Source: a virus
Length of the DNA: 30,355 nucleotides
Virus record (IMG/VR): IMGVR_UViG_3300036791_000272
Coordinates: 1 to 30,355 of that record
Direction: 5' to 3' (one strand)
This document shows, piece by piece, positions 8,602 through 14,778 of the stretch; positions within the stretch are counted from its first letter, which is position 1; each line of letters starts with the position of its first letter. The notes under the pieces were generated by a model that did no database searches, was not told the origin of the DNA, and saw only the letters and a program-made list of their open reading frames with translations. The position numbers and the translations under genes are program-made.

Positions 8602-8910
8602 TCAGTTTGTGGCGAACACGATCAGCGAGAATCGGGCATCGGCGACTGATCCGGCGGTGAACATGCCGACCGTGATCGTGTTCTCGTCGTAGCTCTGAAT
8701 CGCGCCTTCCGAGAGATTCGCGCCCGTGAGTCCCGCGATCACCGCGACGTAGTGGACGTGGCCGAGATTGTGCGTGATGACGTATGTGCCGGGAGCGGTC
8801 CGCTCGACCGACCAGTCGTCCGGTCCCACTTCGTAGACGCCGTTGCTTCCGATGTACGACGCGTAGATGTAGTTGCACCGACTGGGTCGATAGGTCTGTT
8901 GCGGCGTCAT
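8602..8910 (-). CDS. Hypothetical beta-rich virion-associated protein
   Basis: This 102-residue protein sits just before the large terminase. I do not recognise a family. It is predicted beta-rich with aromatic residues (RCNYIYASYIGSNGVYEVG, WSVERTAPGTYVITHNLGH, VADARFSLIVF). The GTYVITHNLG and SLIVF strands resemble those of small lectin-like or fibre-tip domains, so a head decoration or fibre role is possible but unproven. The start ATG (8910) overlaps the upstream stop by 4 bp, which favours this start over a longer one. Confidence 0.75.
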   Translation of the reverse strand: MTPQQTYRPSRCNYIYASYIGSNGVYEVGPDDWSVERTAPGTYVITHNLGHVHYVAVIAGLTGANLSEGAIQSYDENTITVGMFTAGSVADARFSLIVFATN

Positions 8911-9050
8911 GCTTCGTCCTCTTCCTCGACGGCGACGGCGAGTTCCTGCTCGATCAGCGATTGCCCATCCTCCGTCGAGCACTGGAAGATCTCGCCCACC
9001 TTGTACTCCTCGACGCCGACGACGATGTCATGCAGAGCTTTGACTTTCAT
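8907..9050 (-). CDS. Small phage protein (47 aa), SH3/KOW-like
   Basis: This 47-codon gene has an excellent ribosome site (GGAGGAAAC directly before ATG). The protein reads MKVKALHDIVVGVEE, then KVGEIFQCSTEDGQSLIEQELAVAV and an acidic tail. This K-V-x-A-L-x-D ... G-E-x-F ... L-I-x-x-x-x-A-V pattern is a very common stand-alone phage domain near structural genes, and the same fold appears fused to the connector (2818-3516). Function is unknown; a virion accessory role is likely from position. Confidence 0.8.
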   Translation of the reverse strand: MKVKALHDIVVGVEEYKVGEIFQCSTEDGQSLIEQELAVAVEEEDEA

Positions 9051-9060
9051 GTTTCCTCCG

Positions 9061-9198
9061 TTACGCGATCATCATCGCGAGTGTCACCAAAAACAGGCCC
9101 GCCGCGATCAGATTGCCGTGCGTCCACGAGACGTTCAGCGCGGCGATCAGAAAACAGACCAGAGCCAGGATCATCAGAATCAGCTTCAGGCTAATCAT
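9061..9198 (-). CDS. Small two-helix membrane protein (45 aa)
   Basis: This 45-residue protein consists of two hydrophobic segments, residues 2-20 (ISLKLILMILALVCFLIAA) and 28-45 (NLIAAGLFLVTLAMMIA), separated by a short polar turn (LNVSWTHG). A GGGGGA stands 4 bp before the ATG. No family is recognised. A holin-like role is conceivable because no other lysis gene is visible, but it lies inside the packaging block and has no endolysin partner, so I leave it as a membrane protein. Confidence 0.7.
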   Translation of the reverse strand: MISLKLILMILALVCFLIAALNVSWTHGNLIAAGLFLVTLAMMIA

Positions 9199-9210
9199 GC
9201 GTTCCCCCTT

Positions 9211-9675
9211 TCATGCGCTCTCGACGTTCTCCCAGTCGCCAGCCGGGGACATCGGCGCGTTGCCGCTCTCGATGCGGGCGCGGCTGCACGGCGTGAAGCC
9301 AAGCTCCGACGCACCGCGCAGCATGAGTTGGTATTGGCGGTTGACGATGGGCAGGTACGGATTCTGCATCGGCAGTTCCTGCTTCGGACTCTTCACGAGA
9401 AGCGTGGTCTGCTGCATCGCCACCGACGCCTTCTGATGCACGTCCTCCGCGACGATGAACGCGGCCAGCACGGCCTTGTCGATGCGCTTGAGCACGCCGC
9501 GCGGTGCGTTCTCGATGGCGTACTTCCAGGCTGTTTTCTGGTCCGCGCTGAACCAGTCGGGCGGACTCATCAAGTCGCCGGGAGTCGGGATCTGCTTCTT
9601 CGCCAGCTTCACCGCTTCCTTGCCCCCGGCACGCAGAATCTTGAGCGTCGTTGGCATCCGCTTGCGTCCCGTCAT
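9211..9675 (-). CDS. terS: Small terminase subunit, P27 family
   Basis: This 154-residue protein recognises phage DNA and recruits the large subunit. The P27-type pattern is clear: GRKRMPTTLKILRAGGK at the start (basic, DNA-facing), PGDLMSPPDWFSADQKTAWKYA, then the conserved YLPIVNRQYQLMLRGASELGFTPCSRARI (residues 107-135). It starts at ATG 9675 with GGGGGA upstream. Its 5' end lies 23 bp from the opposing ASCH gene start, so the two starts face away from each other. Confidence 0.9.
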   Translation of the reverse strand: MTGRKRMPTTLKILRAGGKEAVKLAKKQIPTPGDLMSPPDWFSADQKTAWKYAIENAPRGVLKRIDKAVLAAFIVAEDVHQKASVAMQQTTLLVKSPKQELPMQNPYLPIVNRQYQLMLRGASELGFTPCSRARIESGNAPMSPAGDWENVESA

Positions 9676-9698
9676 GCGATCCCCCTACGCTGGAAGGC

Positions 9699-9956
9699 GT
9701 GCTGCTCTTGATCAAGAAGAAATACTTCGACCAGATTGTCGCGGGCACGAAGACCTACGAGATCCGCGCCGGATCGCGTTACCGGAACATCAAAGCCGGG
9801 GATCGGCTGAGTCTCAACGGACGCGCCCGCTTCCCGGTGGTGCGCGTGCAGGAGTTCAGTCACGCCGAGCAACTGCCGGAAGACGTTTCCGATTGCTACG
9901 CCGCCGATCATCCGGGTCCGTTCTTCGTGTTTCATCTCGGTCCTCAAATCACGTAG
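9699..9956 (+). CDS. ASCH-domain protein
   Basis: This gene runs against all its neighbours. From the GTG at 9699 the protein is about 85 residues: LLLIKKKYFDQIVAGTKTYEIRAGSRYRNIKAGDRLSLNG. That is the ASCH fold signature (hydrophobic-KK-x-F-x-x-I-x-x-G-x-K-x-x-E-I-R ... I-K-x-G-D). ASCH proteins belong to the PUA-like superfamily that binds RNA or modified bases; the E. coli member YqfB hydrolyses N4-acetylcytidine. An ATG further upstream (9651) would overlap the terminase start and add unrelated residues. Its 3' end overlaps the CoA-transferase end by 13 bp, tail to tail. A role as reader or eraser of a modified base is inference. Confidence 0.85.
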   Translation: MLLLIKKKYFDQIVAGTKTYEIRAGSRYRNIKAGDRLSLNGRARFPVVRVQEFSHAEQLPEDVSDCYAADHPGPFFVFHLGPQIT

Positions 9957-10630
9957 CGCCCGTCGCGATGCCGCAAATGCTCTGCCCGCCATGCGTCGTC
10001 GCGCGGCGTCTCCCGGTAGACCACGTCGCGGTACTCGATGACGACGCCGTTCTCTTCGCTGTAGTCGTAGAGATCGCGGTCCCACGGCACGCGCTTGCCA
10101 TCGCGCTCGACGGCGACGACCATCTCGCCCTCGACCAGCTTCGCGAGACACGTCGCCTGGAAGAGCGTGAAGTGCCCGCACTCTTTGCTGGCGAGTAGCT
10201 TGAACGCCAGCCACAGGCCCGCGCTCGTGTCGCCGATGTAGAAGGGCATGTACGGCGCATGATCGCCCCACGCCCGCATCTGCGCCAGCGCGTCGAAGCT
10301 CACCTCGCCCACGTCGGCCCGCATACTGACCCATCGCACGCCGAAGGTCGCGGCGAGATGCGCCGGATCGAGGCCGAAGCGTTCCAGCGTCGCGGGCCGG
10401 AAGTTGTCGATCACGGCGTCGAACTGATCGAGCGCTTCGGGCACGAATCGCGCACTGTGCTTGACCAGCGCCTTGCCATGATTGATCCACTCCCAGAGCG
10501 CGGCCCCGTGGTTCAGCCCCTGAATCGGATCACTGTCGCCGACCCACTTCACGATCTCGTGCCCTTGCTCCGCGAGGATCATACCCGCGTAGGCTGGCAC
10601 CACGTAGTTGCCCAGTTCCAGAATTCTCAC
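9944..10630 (-). CDS. Short CaiB/BaiF-type (family III) CoA-transferase
   Basis: This 228-residue protein starts with GTG 10630, overlapping the PanD-like stop by 4 bp (GTGA). It carries the family III CoA-transferase N-terminal pattern: RILELGNYVVPAYAGMILAEQGHEIVKW, then NHGKALVKHSA, DAVIDNFRPATLERFGLDP, and later YIGDTSAGLWLAFKLLAS. Asp134 in YIGDTSAG is where I would place the catalytic aspartate, by analogy with formyl-CoA transferase, from memory. Full enzymes are about 400 residues and interlock as dimers, so this is a compact version. The family moves CoA between carboxylic acids. Finding it inside a phage packaging block is unusual. Substrate unknown. Confidence 0.87.
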   Translation of the reverse strand: MRILELGNYVVPAYAGMILAEQGHEIVKWVGDSDPIQGLNHGAALWEWINHGKALVKHSARFVPEALDQFDAVIDNFRPATLERFGLDPAHLAATFGVRWVSMRADVGEVSFDALAQMRAWGDHAPYMPFYIGDTSAGLWLAFKLLASKECGHFTLFQATCLAKLVEGEMVVAVERDGKRVPWDRDLYDYSEENGVVIEYRDVVYRETPRDDAWRAEHLRHRDGRYVI

Positions 10631-11028
10631 GGCAATACCAGATCGTCGGTCGGCTCGAACACTTCGAGATCGACGTCGCCTTGCCCGCTGATCACCTCGC
10701 ATGACGTGATCTGGTTCGACTCGTTGACGTGAACCACGCGCGTCTTCGGGCGTCGGCCCGCCGTCTCGAACGTCATCAGCAAGCAGCGGTCGTTCACCTC
10801 GCCGAGCCGCGCGGCTGCGCCGTTCAAGCGAAACTCTCCCGGTGCGCCGACGATGATGTACGTCCACCATCGCTGGCCGTTGTTCAGATTCGCGACGAGC
10901 ACGCGCTCGTACGGCTCCATGCCCGCCGCCTTGAGCAGTTCCGGCGAGACGCCGACGGAGCCGTGATACTCGACGCTCTTGTCGGTCACGCGCAGCCCGT
11001 GAATCTTGCCGCAGAGAAACGTCTTCAT
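10627..11028 (-). CDS. PanD-like aspartate 1-decarboxylase
   Basis: This 133-residue protein resembles PanD, the pyruvoyl enzyme that makes beta-alanine from aspartate for pantothenate and CoA synthesis. Visible matches are FLCGKIHGLRVT at the start (Lys8), YHGSVGVSPELLKAAGM with the Gly23-Ser24 self-cleavage site, NNGQRWWTYI with Arg53, Thr56 and Tyr57, and LNGAAARLGEVNDRCLLMTF. Each counterpart is functional in cellular PanD. Residues 95-133 are a divergent tail. ATG 11028 overlaps the ABC-GNAT stop by 4 bp. The sequence therefore looks capable of self-processing. Whether it acts on aspartate or a related amino acid cannot be told. Confidence 0.87.
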   Translation of the reverse strand: MKTFLCGKIHGLRVTDKSVEYHGSVGVSPELLKAAGMEPYERVLVANLNNGQRWWTYIIVGAPGEFRLNGAAARLGEVNDRCLLMTFETAGRRPKTRVVHVNESNQITSCEVISGQGDVDLEVFEPTDDLVLP

Positions 11029-12155
11029 GCGATTGCCTCCTGAAGAACGGCCACGGGGCAGTACTCGAAGCTCAACGTGTTGAGCCGCCGCGTCTGCAAT
11101 TGCGCGTGTGCCCGTCCCTTGTTCGCGCCTTTGCCCGCGCGGATCGCGGGCCGTCCGTTGCCGCTCGTGTGGTCCGCGTAGAGACGCCGCCAGCGCGGAG
11201 AGCGCAGATAGTACGCGATGATCGCCGGATGCGCCACCGTGTTGTGGTAGCGGAATCCGCGGTCATGCAGCCACTGCCCGATGAAGTCGTCGAAGCGCCC
11301 GCCGAGTCCGACGCCTTGCCAGTCGGGCAGCACGACCAGACGGTGCCCCATCTTGATGTTGCGGGTGTACGCGTGGGGCAGATGCAGCACTGAGTTGAAC
11401 GCGACGGGCTGGCCGTCGATGGTCGCGACGAAGCACTTGGCCGCGCTCTGGAGTTCGGTGCTCAGATAGTGATGACTCCTAAACATCGGCCAGAGTTCGC
11501 GGCCACACTCGCGGATCTCGAAACGAAGCTCCGGGTGTCGCTGAAGCTCCCTCCACTGAAACGCGCCCGTGGCTGGCTCGTACACCCAGTCGGGCTGCAA
11601 CCAATCGACGATGTCGAAGTGGCACGAGACGGCGATGAACTGCCGCCCGCGTCGGCGGATGGTCTTCTGGATCGCGTGCGCGGCCACCTTCGCGACTTGC
11701 CTATCGACGACGCTCGTGAACTCGTCGAGCACCACGAGCGCGGGATTCTCGGCGAGAGCGCGGGCGCACGTCACGCGGAATTGTTCGCCGTTCGAGAGCA
11801 CATGAAACGGGCGCAGCCATGCGGGCGGCGAGTTGAAGCCCACGCTCGAAAGCGCTTCGACGACATCGCGCACGGCCATCGCTTCGGGGAAACTGTCGAG
11901 CACCGAATGATCGCGCGGCCAGTCGAAGCCCGCGACCATCGACGGGCCGAAGAGTTCGCTAGCGATGCTCGTCTTCCCGCAGCCCGACGGACCCACGATC
12001 AGGCCGACGTTCCACTCGCGCTGCTCGATGGGCAGATCGGCGTCCCATTCGAGACGCATGTGCTTCTCGGGCGCGATGTCGAAGAGCGCCGAGAGTTGCA
12101 TCACGCGCGGCGAACGCGTCAACGTGGCTTCGCGGACTACATGAGTGCGCGGCAT
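11025..12155 (-). CDS. ABC-type ATPase fused to GNAT acyltransferase
   Basis: This 376-residue fusion has a soluble ABC ATPase domain (residues 15-200): Walker A GPSGCGKT (55-62), signature LSNGEQ (120-125), Walker B LVVLDE (140-145), D-loop SVVDR, and switch His179. There are no membrane segments, so it is not a transporter. Residues 211-325 are a GNAT domain with the acyl-CoA binding motif VLPDWQGVGLGGRF (275-288) and HHYLS (228-232). The latter recalls the HHYS region of Mom-type DNA modifying GNAT proteins, a tentative likeness. GAGG precedes ATG 12155, and the gene overlaps ParB by 19 bp. Likely role: ATP-driven, DNA- or protein-directed acyl transfer. Confidence 0.9.
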   Translation of the reverse strand: MPRTHVVREATLTRSPRVMQLSALFDIAPEKHMRLEWDADLPIEQREWNVGLIVGPSGCGKTSIASELFGPSMVAGFDWPRDHSVLDSFPEAMAVRDVVEALSSVGFNSPPAWLRPFHVLSNGEQFRVTCARALAENPALVVLDEFTSVVDRQVAKVAAHAIQKTIRRRGRQFIAVSCHFDIVDWLQPDWVYEPATGAFQWRELQRHPELRFEIRECGRELWPMFRSHHYLSTELQSAAKCFVATIDGQPVAFNSVLHLPHAYTRNIKMGHRLVVLPDWQGVGLGGRFDDFIGQWLHDRGFRYHNTVAHPAIIAYYLRSPRWRRLYADHTSGNGRPAIRAGKGANKGRAHAQLQTRRLNTLSFEYCPVAVLQEAIA

Positions 12156-12811
12156 TGCAGACCTCGCGTGGCGAATTCCTTCAACAGCCCGATTTGCTCC
12201 GTCTCGTCGGCGCACTCGATGATCACGCCGAAGGCAATTCGCGCTTCCTCGATGGGCGCGTCTCCCGGCGCGGCCAGCGGATCGCTGCGCATCAGTCGGT
12301 CGATCTCGGCGACGTCGAAGCCCGTGAGCGACAGATCCACGATGCCCTTCAGTTCGCCGACCTCGACGGCCAGAAGCGCGTCATCCCATTCGGCTTCGAG
12401 GTGAGAGCGGTTGTCCATCAGCCGATACGCCTTGATCTGCGCGGGCGACAGATCGTGAGCCACATGCACGGGCACTTCGGTCATGCCGAGTTGCTGCGCG
12501 GCGAGAAGCCGCGCGTGCCCGCACACGATCACGCCGTCGGCATCGACCACAATCGGTTGCCGCCATCCGAATTCGCGCAGCGATGCCGCGACCTTCGCGA
12601 CGGCGGCGGGCGGAATCTTCCGCGCGTTCCTCGCGTACGGGATCACGCGCGTGATGGCCCAAAGCTCGACGCGCAGAATGCCGTTTAAAGCGTCGGTGGT
12701 GACGGGTAAACGGCTCACCACTGGGTCGGTCGGCATCGGTTCGAGTGTTTGAGCGGTGGAACGGGCCGCGCGGCTCACAGACGTCTCCCTGAGTTGGTTT
12801 GGCGGGCGCAA
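12137..12811 (-). CDS. ParB-like nuclease-domain protein
   Basis: The protein is up to 224 residues. Residues about 47-135 form a ParB/Srx fold: VELWAITRVIPYARNARKIPPAAVAKVAASLREFGWRQPIVVDADGVIV, then CGHARLLAAQQLGM (the GHxR box) and PVHVAHDLSPAQIKAYRLMDNR. No helix-turn-helix CTP-type partition domain and no methylase follow. I use the TTG at 12811, which has GGAAGA upstream; an ATG at 12736 is the alternative but has no ribosome site. Stand-alone ParB-like proteins in phages often sit beside DNA modification or packaging genes. The 19-bp overlap with the ABC-GNAT gene suggests a shared job. Confidence 0.87.
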   Translation of the reverse strand: MRPPNQLRETSVSRAARSTAQTLEPMPTDPVVSRLPVTTDALNGILRVELWAITRVIPYARNARKIPPAAVAKVAASLREFGWRQPIVVDADGVIVCGHARLLAAQQLGMTEVPVHVAHDLSPAQIKAYRLMDNRSHLEAEWDDALLAVEVGELKGIVDLSLTGFDVAEIDRLMRSDPLAAPGDAPIEEARIAFGVIIECADETEQIGLLKEFATRGLQCRALM

Positions 12812-13084
12812 AAATTCTTCCGCGCACGCCTCCCGGCCAGTCGCTGGAATGTTTTGGACGTCCCCCTACCGGGGCGGACGGTGTGAATGTGAAGAGCGCG
12901 GCAAGCGGATGAAGCCCGCCGCGCCCGATCCCACCTCCCGACGACGGCAACTGTGCGCGAGGCAGGTAGCATTGCCGACGACCGCAATAGAGCAAGCGGA
13001 TCGTGCGGCAAGAGCGGTGATGCAGTCGGCATCGGATATAAAAATCGGGGCGGACTATAAATTTTCTGGCCCGTCGCCGGAATG
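12812..13084. other. Gap between HNH and ParB-like genes
   Basis: No convincing reading frame with a ribosome site is visible in these ~273 bases. The stretch contains two AT-rich patches (near 13036-13065, tataaaaatc and ctataaattttc) that could hold a leftward promoter for the cassette, and a small imperfect hairpin near 12860-12880 (gtccccctaccggggcggac). A cohesive-end or packaging site is possible here because of the adjacent HNH gene, but nothing proves it. Confidence 0.4.
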
Positions 13085-13432
13085 CTACGCGCCGTGACCG
13101 AGCACTTCGCGATGGGTCTTGACGGCGTGACAGTGAACGCACAAGCCTTGCCAGTTGCGCTGATTCCAGAACAGCGACGCGATGCCGCGATGCGGGATGA
13201 CGTGATCGAGTATGGTCGCGGCCTCGCGCTTGCACATGTTGCACACCGGATGGCGTACGAGGAACGAGTGACGCTGGCAGCGATAGAGTGCGCTCGACGG
13301 ATTGACGGTGCGGTCTGCGCTGAGAAACTCAGGCCGTGCAGTGCGTGCGTTGTGCGCTGCGCAGAATCCGCCATGCGTGGCATACTCGCGGCAGGTTGGA
13401 TGAGAGCATTCACGGTGTGCGCCATCCGGCAT
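13085..13432 (-). CDS. HNH endonuclease
   Basis: This 115-residue protein has the HNH layout: paired cysteines VCNMCKRE (64-67), the catalytic ILDHVIPHRG (His77), the WNQRNWQGLC asparagine region and CVHCHAVKT (98-104). The N-terminus carries another CxxC-rich stretch (CSHPTCREYA). AGGA lies upstream of the ATG. HNH proteins next to terminase genes are known partners of cos-type DNA packaging. Here it is separated from the small terminase by the acyl-transfer cassette, which probably inserted between them. Confidence 0.92.
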   Translation of the reverse strand: MPDGAHRECSHPTCREYATHGGFCAAHNARTARPEFLSADRTVNPSSALYRCQRHSFLVRHPVCNMCKREAATILDHVIPHRGIASLFWNQRNWQGLCVHCHAVKTHREVLGHGA

Positions 13433-13444
13433 CTCGTCCTCGTG

Positions 13445-13711
13445 CTACTCACTGCGGTCATACGTGCATCGCGGGTGGTGCTCGATCACGCGGCACGCGC
13501 TATCGTCGAGCCGCTGCCAGCGCGTGAAGCGCACGCTCAGACCGCCGTCGGTGGGCGGGCCGATGCGCTGCGCGAAAGAAGAAACGGGACGGGACAATAA
13601 AATTCCCCGTACACGGCCAACGGATTGGTCGAGCGATGCCGCACCCGTGACGACGAGGGCTTGCGCCATTGCGCTAGGAACGTAGCGCAGATGCTCACCC
13701 GTCGTCGTCAT
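13445..13711 (-). CDS. Hypothetical phage protein
   Basis: This protein is 88 residues from the ATG at 13711 (an in-frame GTG at 13744 would add 11). The sequence is orderly and looks conserved: GEHLRYVPSAMAQALVV, then SSFAQRIGPPTDGGLSVRFTRWQRL and VIEHHPRCTYDRSE. I do not recognise the fold. It lies between the Pro/Gly repeat protein and the HNH gene, all in one direction, so co-transcription is likely. No membrane or signal segment. Confidence 0.7.
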   Translation of the reverse strand: MTTTGEHLRYVPSAMAQALVVTGAASLDQSVGRVRGILLSRPVSSFAQRIGPPTDGGLSVRFTRWQRLDDSACRVIEHHPRCTYDRSE

Positions 13712-13747
13712 GAGCGCAACACGTTGATGGAAAGCGCGGCTCACTTG

Positions 13748-14392
13748 CTAGAAGCCTTTAGGCTGCGCGTCCGGTGGTTTGGAGCCGACATCGGGCGGCT
13801 TGGGCGCGTCGATGATGCCCCACTTGTAGCCGACGCCGATCACCCAGAGCAGCACGGCCAGCTTGTTGGGCGGCACAATGTCGGGCGGCTTGATCGGATC
13901 GCCGGGATCGGGCGGCTTGGGCGGCCAGAGTCCGGGTACTGGCGGCCAGATCTGGTCGGGCGGAAGTGAAGATCCTGGCGGCAACGTGATCGGATGCGAC
14001 GGGCGTTCGATGCCGACGCCGTAGCCGGGATCGACAGGGCCACCCGGATAGACGGGGCCACCGCCGATGTGTCCAGGCCGTCCCGGCATCGGCCCACCGC
14101 CGATGTAGTCGGGAGGAGTGCCACCCCAGTAGCCGGGGGGCGGAACGGGAACTCCGTAGCCGGGATCGACAGGACCACCCGGATAGACGGGTCCGCCGCC
14201 GACGTGTCCAGGCCGTCCCGGCATCGGCCCACCTCCGAGATGAGGCGGCATCGGATGACCTTGTCCGTAACCCGGATCGACAGGGCCACCCGGATAGACG
14301 GGTCCGCCGCCGACGTGTCCAGGCGGGAAGTAGATGGGCGGCGTAGGCGTGCCGCCGCCCGATGAGACGAACTCAATCCAGCAAAGTTGCAT
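13748..14392 (-). CDS. Pro/Gly repeat protein with C-terminal membrane segment
   Basis: This 214-residue protein starts at ATG 14392 with GAGGAA upstream. After MQLCWIEFVSS comes a tract of three near-identical blocks (GHVGGGPVYPGGPVDPGYG and variants), separated by GRPGH or PPPGYW spacers, to about residue 130. It is not a strict Gly-X-Y collagen. The C-terminal part is ordered and Pro-rich (LPPDQIWPPVPGLWPPKPPDPGDP), then a hydrophobic stretch NKLAVLLWVIGVGYKWGII, then a Pro-rich end. Function unknown; a surface or spacer role is possible. The gene opens the leftward packaging block. Confidence 0.8.
   Translation of the reverse strand: MQLCWIEFVSSGGGTPTPPIYFPPGHVGGGPVYPGGPVDPGYGQGHPMPPHLGGGPMPGRPGHVGGGPVYPGGPVDPGYGVPVPPPGYWGGTPPDYIGGGPMPGRPGHIGGGPVYPGGPVDPGYGVGIERPSHPITLPPGSSLPPDQIWPPVPGLWPPKPPDPGDPIKPPDIVPPNKLAVLLWVIGVGYKWGIIDAPKPPDVGSKPPDAQPKGF
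14023..14330 (-). repeat. Three direct DNA repeats coding the Pro/Gly blocks
   Basis: Three copies of a ~65-85 bp unit begin near 14028, 14156 and 14268 (shared core atcgacaggrccacccgga, then tagacggg, ccgccg and tgtccagg). The first two continue into the same ccgtcccggcatcggccc. Copies differ at a few bases, some of them synonymous, so the repeat number may change by recombination. They lie wholly inside the repeat protein gene. Confidence 0.85.
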
Positions 14393-14564
14393 TTTCGTGT
14401 TGTTCCTCGCGAGTTGAACGAACGATGTGTTCACGCGCACCGCTGGCACGCGCAAAGGGTAGGCGGGATGCTATCGCTTGCTTTCAGAGCCTGTCCCACA
14501 CGGCTCGAAGGGTTGCCGACTCATGATACCCGCGCCCGTGGTGGCTGGCAAGTGTGCCGGATCG

Positions 14565-14598
14565 CCCGTTTCGGACGGGGTGGCTCACCGGATGAGCC
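14565..14598. repeat. Two adjacent small hairpins
   Basis: cccgt-ttcgg-acggg (14565-14579) is followed at once by ggctca-ccgga-tgagcc (14582-14598). Both stems are perfect, 5 and 6 bp. No T-run follows on either strand, so they are not simple terminators. They lie in the 5' leader or promoter region of the repeat protein gene and may act as an RNA structure or protein site. Confidence 0.45.
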
Positions 14599-14719
14599 TG
14601 AGATGTAAATTCTGCGTTGGCGACGGCCTGTAGAATGCCGCGCTTTGCGATTTTGGCGGGCTACAGCGCATCCAGAGCCGCTTGCGCGTGGAAACGCGCC
14701 GGAAAACGGCCCCAGACGC

Positions 14720-14752
14720 AAAAAAGCCGCGCTCCCCGAAGGAAGACGCGGC
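14720..14752 (-). terminator. Intrinsic terminator after the exported protein gene
   Basis: On the minus strand GCCGCGTCTTCC pairs with GGGAGCGCGGC around a TTCG loop and is followed by six T. It lies 27 bp after the stop at 14779 and separates the second leftward block from the packaging block. Confidence 0.88.
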
Positions 14753-14778
14753 GGATGAGGCGGAGAACGCGGGATGGC

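Larger units (their letters stand above)
14393..14778. other. Intergenic region ahead of the packaging block
   Basis: The 386 bases hold no gene I would support. They contain the leftward terminator at 14720-14752 and two adjacent small hairpins at 14565-14598. The promoter of the packaging block should lie here because a terminator closes the preceding gene, but I see no clear -35/-10 pair. It may use a phage-specific late activator. I found no tRNA cloverleaf. Confidence 0.5.

Noticed and set aside
9061-9198. Holin
   Set aside because: Two membrane segments fit, but there is no endolysin nearby and the gene lies in the packaging block.
12860-12880. cos site at the small hairpin next to HNH
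   Set aside because: Imperfect stem and no known consensus; cannot be supported from sequence alone.
14023-14330. CRISPR-like array
   Set aside because: The repeats are coding, have no unique spacers and stay in frame with the Pro/Gly protein.
14393-14778. Possible tRNA in the intergenic region
   Set aside because: A gactcatgata segment recalls an anticodon loop, but the stems do not pair and no T-arm or acceptor stem is found on either strand.
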